NCBI GenBank assembly: GCA_938091995.1
Contig: CALKNZ010000011.1
Location: forward strand, 1 to 64,000
Length of the DNA: 64,000 bases
Origin: an uncultured Luminiphilus sp.
Lineage (GTDB): Bacteria > Pseudomonadota > Gammaproteobacteria > Pseudomonadales > Halieaceae
Direction of reading: 5' to 3'
Of this stretch, positions 17,325 to 26,199 are shown in pieces. The notes beneath the pieces are model-generated. The model was given only the letters and a program-made list of their open reading frames with translations. It searched no databases and was not told the origin of the DNA. Numbering within the stretch: the first letter of the stretch is position 1; each line of letters starts with the position of its first letter. A program made the position numbers and the translations under genes.

Positions 17325-18605
17325 ATGGCAAAAGACAGTGCTGACAGTGATAAGCTGCTTTACTGCTCATTCTGCGGCAAAAGCCAGAATGAGGTAAGAA
17401 AACTGATTGCGGGACCGTCGGTGTTTATCTGTGATGAATGCGTGGATCTGTGCAATGACATTATCCGTGAAGAAGTTCAAGAGGCCGCGAGCGAGTCAAG
17501 TTCGGACAAGCTGCCTATCCCATACGAGATTAATGAAATCCTTGACCAGTATGTCATTGGCCAGCAGAGAGCCAAACGCGTGCTGGCAGTCGCGGTATAC
17601 AACCACTATAAGCGACTCCGCTACACACCTGATGCGCGCTCAGGAGACGATGTGGAGCTCAGCAAGTCCAATATTCTGCTAGTAGGCCCGACAGGGTCTG
17701 GTAAGACACTCCTCGCTGAGACTCTGGCTAGACTACTCGACGTTCCCTTTACGGTTGCCGACGCAACGACATTGACTGAAGCCGGTTACGTCGGCGAGGA
17801 CGTTGAGAATATTATTCAAAAACTGCTGCAAAAGTGCGACTACGATGTGGAGCGCGCCCAGATGGGTATCGTCTACATCGATGAAATTGACAAGATTTCG
17901 CGGAAATCTGACAACCCCTCGATAACTCGAGATGTGTCTGGGGAAGGTGTACAGCAGGCTCTGTTGAAGCTGATTGAAGGCACTGTCGCGTCAGTGCCGC
18001 CCCAGGGTGGGCGTAAGCATCCTCAGCAAGAGTTTTTGCAAGTCGACACCAGCAATATTCTGTTTATCTGCGGCGGCGCTTTCGCTGGTCTCGATAAAAT
18101 TATTCGTAACCGCTCTGAAAAAGGCGGCATCGGTTTTACAGCCGAAGTTAAGAGTAAGGATGAAACGCGACGGTTTGGGGAGATGATCTCTGATCTTGAG
18201 CCTGAGGATTTAGTGCAATATGGTTTGATACCCGAGTTTGTTGGTCGACTACCGGTTATAGCGACCCTCGAGGAGCTCGACGTCGAAGCTTTGGTGCGGA
18301 TTTTAACTGAACCTCGCAATGCTTTAACCAAACAGTATGCAAAAATGTTTGACATGGAAGGGGTTGAAATCGACTTCCGTGAAGACGGGCTCCGGGCGGT
18401 AGCTGAGCGGGCGATGGATCGTAAAACCGGGGCAAGGGGTTTGCGCTCTATTCTAGAAAATGTTCTTCTCGAATCTATGTATAACGTGCCCTCACAGCAG
18501 AACGTTGCCAAAATCGTAGTCGATGAAAGCGTTATTCAGGGTGAGTCTGAGCCGTTGCTGGTTTACGAAAATAATGAAGCTGCACGAGCGGGTGCCGAAG
18601 ACTGA
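17325..18605 (+). CDS. clpX: ATP-dependent Clp protease ATP-binding subunit ClpX
   Basis: AAA+ unfoldase that feeds tagged proteins such as ssrA substrates to ClpP. With the ATG at 17325 it has 426 residues; GAGGAAG stands before it. The N-terminal zinc domain has Cys14, Cys17, Cys36 and Cys39. Walker A GPTGSGKT is at 121-128, Walker B VYIDEID at 183-189, and the IGF loop that docks on ClpP is at 269-271 (KGGIGF). Arginine-finger and sensor regions ([15 protein letters not shown]) are present. An in-frame TTG at 17310 is a less likely start. Confidence 0.97.
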   Translation: MAKDSADSDKLLYCSFCGKSQNEVRKLIAGPSVFICDECVDLCNDIIREEVQEAASESSSDKLPIPYEINEILDQYVIGQQRAKRVLAVAVYNHYKRLRYTPDARSGDDVELSKSNILLVGPTGSGKTLLAETLARLLDVPFTVADATTLTEAGYVGEDVENIIQKLLQKCDYDVERAQMGIVYIDEIDKISRKSDNPSITRDVSGEGVQQALLKLIEGTVASVPPQGGRKHPQQEFLQVDTSNILFICGGAFAGLDKIIRNRSEKGGIGFTAEVKSKDETRRFGEMISDLEPEDLVQYGLIPEFVGRLPVIATLEELDVEALVRILTEPRNALTKQYAKMFDMEGVEIDFREDGLRAVAERAMDRKTGARGLRSILENVLLESMYNVPSQQNVAKIVVDESVIQGESEPLLVYENNEAARAGAED

Positions 18606-18668
18606 CATCACCTTTGAATAGTGGCGTTGCCCGTTGGTGACCCCCTTTTCATTGAAAGTCATCCACCC

Positions 18669-18698
18669 CTTGAGAATACACCGTACTATCCCCATGTA
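18669..18698 (+). promoter_or_regulatory. Sigma-32 (RpoH) heat-shock promoter of lon
   Basis: CTTGAGA (18669-18675) and CCCCATGTA (18690-18698) are separated by 14 bases. This matches the sigma-32 pattern CTTGAAA/CCCCATNT closely, with the -10 part perfect. Transcription would start about 20 bases before the lon ATG. Confidence 0.85.
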
Positions 18699-18723
18699 AG
18701 TGGTATAGACATTGGAGTATTCC

Positions 18724-21135
18724 ATGAACGACGCTGTTGCTATTGAGTTGCCTTTACTGCCCCTTCGCGATGTGGTGGTGTATCCCCACATGGTGCTACC
18801 ACTGTTTGTGGGACGTGAGAAGTCCATTGAAGCCCTTGAACAGGCCATGGCTAACGACAAACAAGTCCTATTAGTTGCCCAGCGTAACGCCTCCGACGAC
18901 ATGCCTGCAGTTGACGATCTCTATCAGGTTGGCACCGTCTCTAATATTTTACAGCTGCTGAAGCTACCCGATGGCACCATTAAGGTACTGGTTGAGGGTG
19001 AGTACCGTGCCGCAGTTGAATCTATGAATGATGAGGGCGATTACACGATTGCCCATGTTCGACAAATAGAGATCAGCGCGCTTCCTGACGACGAAATTGA
19101 TGAGTGCATACGCACCGTGGTTGAGCAGTTCGAAAAATATGTGAGCTTAAGTAAGAAAGTGCCCTCTGAGGTGCTCGCTTCGCTTTCGGGCATTGAAGAC
19201 CCTGGGCGTCTTACAGACACCATAGCCGCACACATGAGTGTCGATCTGGAAGAGAAGCAGCGCATCCTAGAGATATCGTCACTGCGGGATCGTGTGAGCC
19301 ATTTGCTGGGTCTGATGGATGCTGAGATGGATTTGTTTCAGGTGGAGAAACGGATTCGTGGTCGGGTCAAGAAGCAAATGGAGAAAAGTCAGCGAGAATA
19401 CTATTTGAACGAACAAATGAAGGCTATTCAGAAGGAGTTGGGAGAGCTGGACGATGCCCCTAATGAGCTTGATGAGCTAGAGAGCCGGATATCTGATGCA
19501 AAAATGCCTGACGAGGCTCGTGATAAAGCGTTAGGTGAATTGAACAAGCTAAAAATGATGTCGCCCATGTCAGCAGAGGCCTCTGTGTTGAGGGGGTATA
19601 TCGACTGGATGGTGAGTGTCCCTTGGACAAAACGCAGTAAGGTTAAGCACGATCTAAAGCGCGCGGCCTCAATACTCGACGCCGATCATTATGGGCTTGA
19701 AGAGGTAAAGGATCGTATTTTGGAGTATCTCGCGGTCCAAAAGCGCGTGCGCAAGATAAAAGGGCCTGTTCTGTGCCTAGTTGGTCCTCCGGGGGTTGGC
19801 AAAACCTCCCTAGGAGAATCTCTGGCTAGAGCAACCAATCGAAAATTTGTCAGGATGGCGCTAGGCGGAGTACGTGACGAAGCTGAAATACGAGGCCACC
19901 GAAGAACCTATATTGGATCGATGCCAGGCAAGCTACTGCAGAAAATGGCAAAGGCAGGGGTTAGGAATCCACTCTTTCTGCTAGATGAAATCGATAAAAT
20001 GGGCACTGATCACCGAGGAGATCCCGCCTCAGCGATGTTAGAAGTTCTCGACCCCGAGCAGAATCATGCCTTTAACGACCATTACCTGGAGGTGGATTAC
20101 GACTTGTCAGACGTTATGTTTGTCTGCACCTCAAATACTATGAATATCCCAGGTCCTCTTCTAGATCGTATGGAGGTTATTCGGATACCAGGCTACACGG
20201 AAGATGAAAAGCTGAATATTTGCACTCGTTATCTGGCGCCCAAGCAGATCAAGCAAAACGGTTTGAAGCCAGAGGAAATAAAGTTAGGCCCAGAGGCACT
20301 TCTGGACGTTATACGCTATTACACCAAAGAGGCGGGTGTCAGGGGCTTGGAACGAGAGGTGGCAAAGATCTGCCGTAAGATGGTAAAGCAGTTCGCCACT
20401 GGTGAAAGCCAAGGCGAAGTTGAGATCACACCGAGCATGTTGCCAGACCTGCTAGGCGTACAGAAGTATAACTTTGGGATCGCTGAGGAAGACAGCAAAG
20501 TGGGGCAGGTGACTGGTCTCGCGTGGACTTCAGTCGGCGGAGAGCTGCTAACCATAGAGGCAGCGGCCGTAGCTGGCAAAGGACGTAATGTTAAAACCGG
20601 CTCCCTTGGCGATGTGATGCAAGAGTCGATTCAGGCTGCAACAACTGTTTTTCGATCTCGCTCACAAAGCTTAGGCGTGACCGCCGCCTATCACGAACGC
20701 AATGACATCCATATTCATGTGCCTGAAGGGGCGACTCCGAAAGATGGCCCGAGCGCTGGCATTGCCATGTGCACTGCACTGGTGAGCGTTGCTACGCAGA
20801 TTCCGGTGCGTTCGGAGGTGGCGATGACTGGAGAGATCACCCTTCGTGGTGAAGTGTTGCCTATTGGTGGGCTGAAAGAGAAATTACTTGCCGCGCGCAG
20901 GGGAGGCATTAAGACCGTTGTTATACCCAAAGAAAATGAGCGGGACTTAAAAGAGGTGCCAGACAATATTCTTGAGAACCTGAATATCATGCCTGTAAAG
21001 TGGATCGATGAGGTGTTAGCGATCGCGTTGGAGCGGGTGCCCGACCCGATCAGCGAAGAAGAGTATTTGGCTGACACGCTAGTAGGGACGAGTAATAAAG
21101 ACCAATTGGAGCCCTCAAGACCCCCCGCGCATTAA
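18724..21135 (+). CDS. lon: ATP-dependent protease Lon
   Basis: Hexameric AAA+ serine protease that removes misfolded and regulatory proteins. The ATG at 18724 is chosen because GGAG lies at 18714-18717; an ATG 12 bases earlier overlaps that site. It gives 803 residues: LAN substrate domain (about 7-200), Walker A GPPGVGKT at 354-361, Walker B with DEID at 421-424, and the Ser677-Lys720 dyad (PKDGPSAGIAM, KEKLLAARRGG). Slightly longer than E. coli Lon because of a polar C-terminal tail. A sigma-32 promoter precedes it. Confidence 0.97.
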   Translation: MNDAVAIELPLLPLRDVVVYPHMVLPLFVGREKSIEALEQAMANDKQVLLVAQRNASDDMPAVDDLYQVGTVSNILQLLKLPDGTIKVLVEGEYRAAVESMNDEGDYTIAHVRQIEISALPDDEIDECIRTVVEQFEKYVSLSKKVPSEVLASLSGIEDPGRLTDTIAAHMSVDLEEKQRILEISSLRDRVSHLLGLMDAEMDLFQVEKRIRGRVKKQMEKSQREYYLNEQMKAIQKELGELDDAPNELDELESRISDAKMPDEARDKALGELNKLKMMSPMSAEASVLRGYIDWMVSVPWTKRSKVKHDLKRAASILDADHYGLEEVKDRILEYLAVQKRVRKIKGPVLCLVGPPGVGKTSLGESLARATNRKFVRMALGGVRDEAEIRGHRRTYIGSMPGKLLQKMAKAGVRNPLFLLDEIDKMGTDHRGDPASAMLEVLDPEQNHAFNDHYLEVDYDLSDVMFVCTSNTMNIPGPLLDRMEVIRIPGYTEDEKLNICTRYLAPKQIKQNGLKPEEIKLGPEALLDVIRYYTKEAGVRGLEREVAKICRKMVKQFATGESQGEVEITPSMLPDLLGVQKYNFGIAEEDSKVGQVTGLAWTSVGGELLTIEAAAVAGKGRNVKTGSLGDVMQESIQAATTVFRSRSQSLGVTAAYHERNDIHIHVPEGATPKDGPSAGIAMCTALVSVATQIPVRSEVAMTGEITLRGEVLPIGGLKEKLLAARRGGIKTVVIPKENERDLKEVPDNILENLNIMPVKWIDEVLAIALERVPDPISEEEYLADTLVGTSNKDQLEPSRPPAH

Positions 21136-21242
21136 GATTGTTGTGCTGCAGGTCGTTTTTTCATCGGTTTATGGCTAACTTTCATTGACCATTTCTACTT
21201 CGTCGTTATAACCTTCTACTGAACAAGAGAGGGCTTACGCCC

Positions 21243-21273
21243 AACCCTGCATCAACCCTGCATCAAACCTGCC
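21243..21273 (+). repeat. Short tandem repeat in the hupB leader
   Basis: An 11-base unit, AACCCTGCATC, occurs twice in a row (21243-21253, 21254-21264), followed by a partial third copy (AACCTGCC). It lies just before the hupB ribosome site. It could be slippage or a binding element; nothing else is visible. Confidence 0.6.
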
Positions 21274-21286
21274 GAGAGGAACTCAA

Positions 21287-21562
21287 GTGAATAAAAATGA
21301 ATTAATAGACGCGATTGCCGAGGAAGCTGACCTGTCCAAAGCATCAGCGGGCCGTGCACTAGACGCCGCCATCAATGCCATTACTGGCGCCCTGTCAAAG
21401 CAGGACACCGTATCACTGGTTGGCTTTGGCACTTTTTCTGTGAAGCATCGGGCTGCCCGTGAGGGTCGTAACCCTCGCAGCGGTGAGACTATTCAGATCA
21501 AAGCTTCTAACGCGCCTGGCTTCAAGGCCGGTAAAGCACTCAAGGATGCGGTTAACAGTTAA
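21287..21562 (+). CDS. hupB: DNA-binding protein HU-beta
   Basis: Small histone-like protein that bends and compacts DNA. The 91 residues show the typical helices ([18 protein letters not shown]), the GFGTFSV turn, the DNA-contacting arm with RNPRSGETI, and the C-terminal [11 protein letters not shown]. The start is GTG with AGAGGAAC just before it. It follows lon and precedes ppiD as in E. coli. A clear terminator follows. Confidence 0.97.
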   Translation: MNKNELIDAIAEEADLSKASAGRALDAAINAITGALSKQDTVSLVGFGTFSVKHRAAREGRNPRSGETIQIKASNAPGFKAGKALKDAVNS

Positions 21563-21626
21563 CCTAATGCTGTGCCGGTTCCCTGCAAGGGGTAACGCAA
21601 GAAGGCAACCGTAAGTTCACAAGATG

Positions 21627-21652
21627 AAAAGGCGCTTTATTGCGCCTTTTTT
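21627..21652 (+). terminator. Rho-independent terminator of hupB
   Basis: AAAAGGCGC (21627-21635) pairs with GCGCCTTTT (21642-21650), nine pairs with a six-base loop, then a T-run to 21652. It separates hupB from ppiD. Confidence 0.9.
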
Positions 21653-21744
21653 CGTATAATTGTGTCAGATTAACCAGCCTCAATTTTGTGTGTGAATTAA
21701 GCTGGCTTACAAGGAGACCGATTTATCACTCGCATCACCCTTGC

Positions 21745-21786
21745 GAGGTTTCGGGCTGCTTTGCTAATTAAACAATTGGAAACCTC
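21745..21786 (+). promoter_or_regulatory. Inverted repeat overlapping the ppiD ribosome site
   Basis: GAGGTTTC (21745-21752) and GAAACCTC (21779-21786) are perfect inverted copies with a 26-base AT-rich loop. The right arm starts on the GGAAA that would serve as ribosome site for the ppiD ATG at 21792. A hairpin here could limit ppiD translation. Confidence 0.4.
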
Positions 21787-21791
21787 TAACG

Positions 21792-23666
21792 ATGATGCAG
21801 TCGATTCGCGCCGGCACCAAAACTGCCGGTTTCAAGGTCATTATTTTCTTCATAGTTTTTTCTTTTGCAGGCTTCGGTCTTGAACAAGTCATTTTTGGCG
21901 GATCGGGCACGTCGGTTGCGGAGGTCAACGGCACCGAAATCACGCCTCAAGAATTGGAGGTTGCAATCGCGGGGCAGAAACGTCAGCTCATACAAATTTT
22001 TGGCGACAACATCGATCCAGAAATGCTTGATGATGATCGCATTCGACCTCGAGCTCTGGAGGAAATGATTGAACGAACTGTTCTGCTTCAAGCTGCGACA
22101 GATAATGCCATGGTGGCCTCCAGTCGCGCTATTGGTGAGATCGTGGGTTCCATAGAAGCCTTCAAGGTTGATGGCGTGTTTAACGCCGATCAATACAAAG
22201 TGGTGTTGGCCAATGCCGGTTACAGCCCAGAGCGTTTTCGGCGAGAGCAAGTCCAGCAGGTTATTCTCAGCCAGCTACAGCAGAGTGTGTTGGGGTCCGA
22301 CTTTGTTACTAAGGTAGAACTTGTCTCGGCTGCTGAGGCGACAGAGGAAGAGCGCGACGTCAGATACCTAATAGTGACTAACGATATGCTGCGTTCATCA
22401 GCCGCAGTTTCTGAAGATTCAGTCAGGCAGGCGTACGATCGGGACCCCAGTGTGTGGACCACAGAAGCGACGGTAGTGGCCGATTACATTGTGATAGCCA
22501 GGGATGATTTTTTATCGCCAGTTGATCCAGAGGCCCTCGATGAGGAGTTTGAAAACGTAAAGGATGAGTACACCGTTGCCGAGCAAACACTGATTGCTCA
22601 TATTTTATTGATCCAGGGTGATGATGAGTCTGTTGAAGACTACGCCGGACGGATTGACCAGGTGGCCAGCCGCATCGCCGCAGGTGAGGATTTTGCTGAA
22701 CTCGCTGGCGAGGTTTCTGATGATGTAGGCTCAGCAACCCTAGGCGGAGAGTTGGGTTTCACGGATGGCACAGTATTCCCCGAGCCCATGGAAAATGCGG
22801 TGAGCAATCTTAGCGTGGGTGAGGTGTCTGCGCGGGTAGAGACCGACGCGGGCATTCACTTCATCCGTGTTCAGGAGCGCGTGGCCGGTGAGACGCCTGA
22901 TTACCAACAGCTGAAAGACGAGTTGGCTAAATCCATGCAAGAAGCCGAGGCCGACCAGACGCTGCTACTTACCGTCGAGGAATTACGAGAACTGAGTTTT
23001 AGTGCGGCAGATTTGCAGCAGCCCGCTGATGCCTTATCCCTCGTGGTAGCTCAATCTTTGCCAGTATCTTTGAACAGTGGCGAAGGGGTGTTCTCGGAGC
23101 GATCCGTACGGGAGGCCTTGTTCTCTGAGGAGGTCTACGAAGCGGGGAACAACAGTACCGTATTAGAGGTCTCGGGAAATCGCTATGTTGTGGTTAGAGT
23201 CGCCGAACGCCGACCCCCAGAGATTTTGCCTTTTACCCAAGTGGCACAAACTATCCGAGATGATTTAGAAGCCAATGCCCAGAAGGCCGCGAAGTTCGCG
23301 CTCTTGGAATCGCTGCGGTCACGCCGAACCGAGGGAGAGCGGTTGGAGGAAATTGCCAACGCTGAGGGTTACGAGTGGCGCGTTGAGTTGGGTGCACGCA
23401 GAGTCGGCAGTCTGCTGCCACCCGAGGTCGTGTCACTGGCTTTTTCCATGGGACAGGGTGCTGACGCCGCGCTAGATAGCGTTGATCTTGTGAATGGCGA
23501 TTTGGCCGTGGTCGAGTTAGCGCGGGTTGAGCCGGGTCGACTCGATAATCTATCGAGCGCTCAGCGGGATCAACTGGCTACACAGCTTACCCAACTTCAG
23601 GGGCAACTATCGATGCTCGAGTACCGAACAGCACTGCGTGACAATGCAGATATTGTTACACGCTGA
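21792..23666 (+). CDS. ppiD: Periplasmic folding chaperone PpiD
   Basis: Inner-membrane-anchored chaperone of the SurA/parvulin family, associated with the Sec translocon. The 624 residues have one N-terminal membrane helix (about 15-36), a SurA-like N-terminal chaperone region (AEVNGTEITPQELE onward), and a parvulin-like domain at about 255-365 (AHILL, GEDFAELAGEVSDD, GGELGFTDG, GIHFIRV). Two ATG codons stand in tandem at 21792 and 21795. It has its own transcription unit after the hupB terminator. Confidence 0.93.
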   Translation: MMQSIRAGTKTAGFKVIIFFIVFSFAGFGLEQVIFGGSGTSVAEVNGTEITPQELEVAIAGQKRQLIQIFGDNIDPEMLDDDRIRPRALEEMIERTVLLQAATDNAMVASSRAIGEIVGSIEAFKVDGVFNADQYKVVLANAGYSPERFRREQVQQVILSQLQQSVLGSDFVTKVELVSAAEATEEERDVRYLIVTNDMLRSSAAVSEDSVRQAYDRDPSVWTTEATVVADYIVIARDDFLSPVDPEALDEEFENVKDEYTVAEQTLIAHILLIQGDDESVEDYAGRIDQVASRIAAGEDFAELAGEVSDDVGSATLGGELGFTDGTVFPEPMENAVSNLSVGEVSARVETDAGIHFIRVQERVAGETPDYQQLKDELAKSMQEAEADQTLLLTVEELRELSFSAADLQQPADALSLVVAQSLPVSLNSGEGVFSERSVREALFSEEVYEAGNNSTVLEVSGNRYVVVRVAERRPPEILPFTQVAQTIRDDLEANAQKAAKFALLESLRSRRTEGERLEEIANAEGYEWRVELGARRVGSLLPPEVVSLAFSMGQGADAALDSVDLVNGDLAVVELARVEPGRLDNLSSAQRDQLATQLTQLQGQLSMLEYRTALRDNADIVTR

Positions 23667-23680
23667 AATTAGATTGTATC

Positions 23681-24301
23681 GTGACTCCCAAAAGCATGGC
23701 TAACTCAATACCGCCGGGTCAAAACGATGCTTTGGGTCAGTTAGCGGCCGCGGTGTCAGGCGTTGTGACAGCGAGCGATGTGCGCAGCCCTCTAGCACAA
23801 CCCGATTGGGTTACTGATAGGCGGCCTCCACCTGTAGAGCGGTGGCACCCGGAACACTGTGGTGATATCGGGATGGAAATCCGCGAAGATGGCAGCTGGT
23901 GGCATGATGGTTCACCCATCCGACGCAGTGAGTTAGTGCAGCTTTTTGCCAGTATCTTGCGGCTAGAGGAGGACGGCAACTATTACCTCGTCACCCCTGT
24001 GGAGAAGGTGGTCGTTGAGGTGGCGTTGCACCCTTTACGCGTGATCGATGCCGAGCCTCTGGCAGGGCACTCTCCTGATGTGCTCATTTTGACACTCAAC
24101 ACCGGCGGCCAAGTGCCGCTGGACAAACGACACACATTGACCCCAGAGCCCCGTGCCGCCGACGCGGCTTATATCACCTTGGACAACGGTCTAACCGCTC
24201 TGTTTACTAGAGCGGCATGGTATCGGCTTGTTAACCAAGCGGATGATTCTGGCGGCATTTACAGCGATGGCAGACGCCTTTCGCTGATGCCTTCTGAGTA
24301 G
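23681..24301 (+). CDS. DUF1285 protein
   Basis: A conserved proteobacterial protein of unknown function, 206 residues. The diagnostic stretch is PPVERWHPEHCGDIGMEI followed by DGSWWHDGSPIRRSELVQLFASILR and YYLVTPVEKV; all are signatures of DUF1285. It has no signal peptide or membrane helix, so it is cytoplasmic. The start is GTG at 23681 or ATG at 23696; neither has a strong ribosome site. It lies 14 bases after ppiD and may be co-transcribed with it, and is convergent with the ETF-ubiquinone oxidoreductase gene. Confidence 0.85.
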   Translation: MTPKSMANSIPPGQNDALGQLAAAVSGVVTASDVRSPLAQPDWVTDRRPPPVERWHPEHCGDIGMEIREDGSWWHDGSPIRRSELVQLFASILRLEEDGNYYLVTPVEKVVVEVALHPLRVIDAEPLAGHSPDVLILTLNTGGQVPLDKRHTLTPEPRAADAAYITLDNGLTALFTRAAWYRLVNQADDSGGIYSDGRRLSLMPSE

Positions 24302-24327
24302 GCGAAACCGGCTTAGCGCAGCGCGCC

Positions 24328-24354
24328 AATTATCCCTTACATATTGGGATAATT
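24328..24354 (-). repeat. Stem-loop spanning the ETF-QO stop codon
   Basis: AATTATCCC (24328-24336) and GGGATAATT (24346-24354) are perfect nine-base inverted copies. The nine-base loop contains the stop codon of the minus-strand ETF-ubiquinone oxidoreductase gene (24337-24339). No U-tract follows, so it may act as an mRNA 3' stabiliser or a weak terminator. Confidence 0.55.
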
Positions 24355-25989
24355 AGGCCCGCCAAATCCCTCAGGTGTAACCCAAGTAATATTTTGTGAT
24401 GGATCTTTAATGTCGCAGGTTTTGCAATGCACACAGTTTTGCGCGTTGATCTGGAACCGCTGCCCGCTGGGATCCTCTACTATTTCATACACACCAGCAG
24501 GACAATAACGCTGTGCCGGCTCATCGTAACGGGGCAAATTTGTTGCCAGTGGCACATCAGGGTCGAGTAGCGTGAGATGGCAAGGTTGATCTTCTTCGTG
24601 ATTAGTATTGGAGAGAAACACTGAGGACAAGCGATCAAAAGTGACAACATTGTCAGGCTTCGGGTACGCAATTTTCTTAGCCTTATCTGCATCTTCAAGG
24701 CAGGCATAGTCGGGCTTCTTATCCCGAAGTGTGAAGGGCAGTTTTCCGCCAAAAATATTCTGATCGATCCAGACTAAAGCTGCGCCTATCAAGTAGCCAA
24801 ACTTATGCATGAAGCCTGCGAAGTTGCGGGTGGTATACAGCTCTTCTCCCAACCATGAGCCTTTAAGGCGCTCTGTGTAGGCGTTGAGATCCTGAGGCGC
24901 TTCATCCCCTTGGGCCAGTGCATCCATGAGAGTTTCGGCGGCGATCATGCCGCTCTTCATGGCGGTATGATTACCTTTAATTTTTACGCTGTTCAATGTG
25001 CCTGCATCACAGCCAATGAGAAGTCCGCCCGGGAAGTGCATTTTGGGTAAAGAGTTGTGTCCTCCCTTTGCTAGAGCTCTCGCGCCGTAAGCGATACGAC
25101 TGCCACCTTCCAGAACGGTTTGGGTGGTGGGGTGGGTCTTCCAGCGCTGAAACTCTTCAAAAGGACTTAGGTGCGGGTTCGAGTAATTCAAGTCGCATAT
25201 CAGACCTAAGTAAACCTGATTGTTTTCTGCATGGTATAAAAATGCACCTCCAGATGAGTTACTCTCGGAGAGCGGCCATCCAAGGCCATGTACTACCTTA
25301 CCGGGCTCGTGCTTACTCGGGTCTATCTCCCATATTTCCTTGATACCAATGCCGTAATGTTGCGGATCGGCGTCTTTATTGAGTTCAAACTGTTGCATGA
25401 GTTGCTTACCGAGGTGACCCCGGCAGCCTTCAGCAAACAACGTGTAACGTGCATGCAGCTCCATGCTGGGTACATAGGCATCTTTTTGAGTGCCATCCAG
25501 CCCAACACCCATTTCTCCGGTGGCAATGCCCTTAACGGCCCCTGATTCATCATAAAGCACTTCTGCGGCGGCAAAACCCGGATATATCTCAACCCCCAGA
25601 CCCTCGGCCTGTTCGGCCAGCCAGCGGCAGACGTTGCCCATTGATACAATATAATTACCCTCATTATGGGTCGGTTTGGGAATCATAAAGTTGGGCAATT
25701 TAGTGGCACCGCTACCACTTGTATAGAAATAGAACGTGTCTTCTGTCACTGGGGTGGATAGCGGAGCGTCTAAGTCCGCCCAGTTAGGTAATAGTTCGTT
25801 GAGTGCCCTAGGCTCTAACACTGCACCCGAAAGAATGTGTGCGCCCACCTCTGAACCTTTTTCCACCACACAGACGGTTGTCTCGCGTTCTTGCTCCTGA
25901 GCCAGCTGCATTATGCGTATCGCGGCCGACAATCCAGCAGGCCCGGCGCCTACAATAACAACGTCAAACTCCATTGATTCGCGTTCCAT
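24337..25989 (-). CDS. Electron transfer flavoprotein-ubiquinone oxidoreductase
   Basis: Membrane-associated FAD and 4Fe-4S enzyme that passes electrons from ETF to ubiquinone, linking acyl-CoA dehydrogenases to respiration. The 550 residues begin with the FAD motif VVIVGAGPAGLSAAI. The C-terminal cluster cysteines are CPAGVYE, then CVHCKTCDIKDP, as in the bacterial and mitochondrial enzymes. The ATG at 25989 has GGGGGA eight bases before it; a second ATG 15 bases in is possible. It is divergent from etfBA, so the three genes of the pathway sit together and fit the nearby acyl-CoA genes. Confidence 0.95.
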   Translation of the reverse strand: MERESMEFDVVIVGAGPAGLSAAIRIMQLAQEQERETTVCVVEKGSEVGAHILSGAVLEPRALNELLPNWADLDAPLSTPVTEDTFYFYTSGSGATKLPNFMIPKPTHNEGNYIVSMGNVCRWLAEQAEGLGVEIYPGFAAAEVLYDESGAVKGIATGEMGVGLDGTQKDAYVPSMELHARYTLFAEGCRGHLGKQLMQQFELNKDADPQHYGIGIKEIWEIDPSKHEPGKVVHGLGWPLSESNSSGGAFLYHAENNQVYLGLICDLNYSNPHLSPFEEFQRWKTHPTTQTVLEGGSRIAYGARALAKGGHNSLPKMHFPGGLLIGCDAGTLNSVKIKGNHTAMKSGMIAAETLMDALAQGDEAPQDLNAYTERLKGSWLGEELYTTRNFAGFMHKFGYLIGAALVWIDQNIFGGKLPFTLRDKKPDYACLEDADKAKKIAYPKPDNVVTFDRLSSVFLSNTNHEEDQPCHLTLLDPDVPLATNLPRYDEPAQRYCPAGVYEIVEDPSGQRFQINAQNCVHCKTCDIKDPSQNITWVTPEGFGGPNYPNM

Positions 25990-26070
25990 GGCGATTTTCC
26001 CCCAAAATTGGTGTTGTGCTACTCAGTAGTGTGGTGTGTTCCCGTACGGTACTGGTATAGTCGCGCCCGT

Positions 26071-26084
26071 GGCAGATTTCTGCC
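26071..26084. promoter_or_regulatory. Palindrome in the divergent ETF promoter region
   Basis: GGCAGATTTCTGCC (26071-26084) is a near-perfect palindrome, GGCAGA/TCTGCC with two bases between. It lies midway between the divergent ETF-QO and etfB genes and might be an operator for both. I found no convincing -35/-10 pair in this region. Confidence 0.35.
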
Positions 26085-26199
26085 TTAAACAGCCACCGGC
26101 TCAGTCTTACAACTGAACTTGTGGTCTCCTTTTTGAACTTCGGGTATGTTACACTAAACACCCCGCAAAGCACTATTCTAGCAAAGCTACGGAGTCACA

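Noticed and set aside
18023-18511. Minus-strand open frame opposite clpX
   Set aside because: Antisense shadow of conserved clpX codons, rich in Ser and Arg without a start signal.
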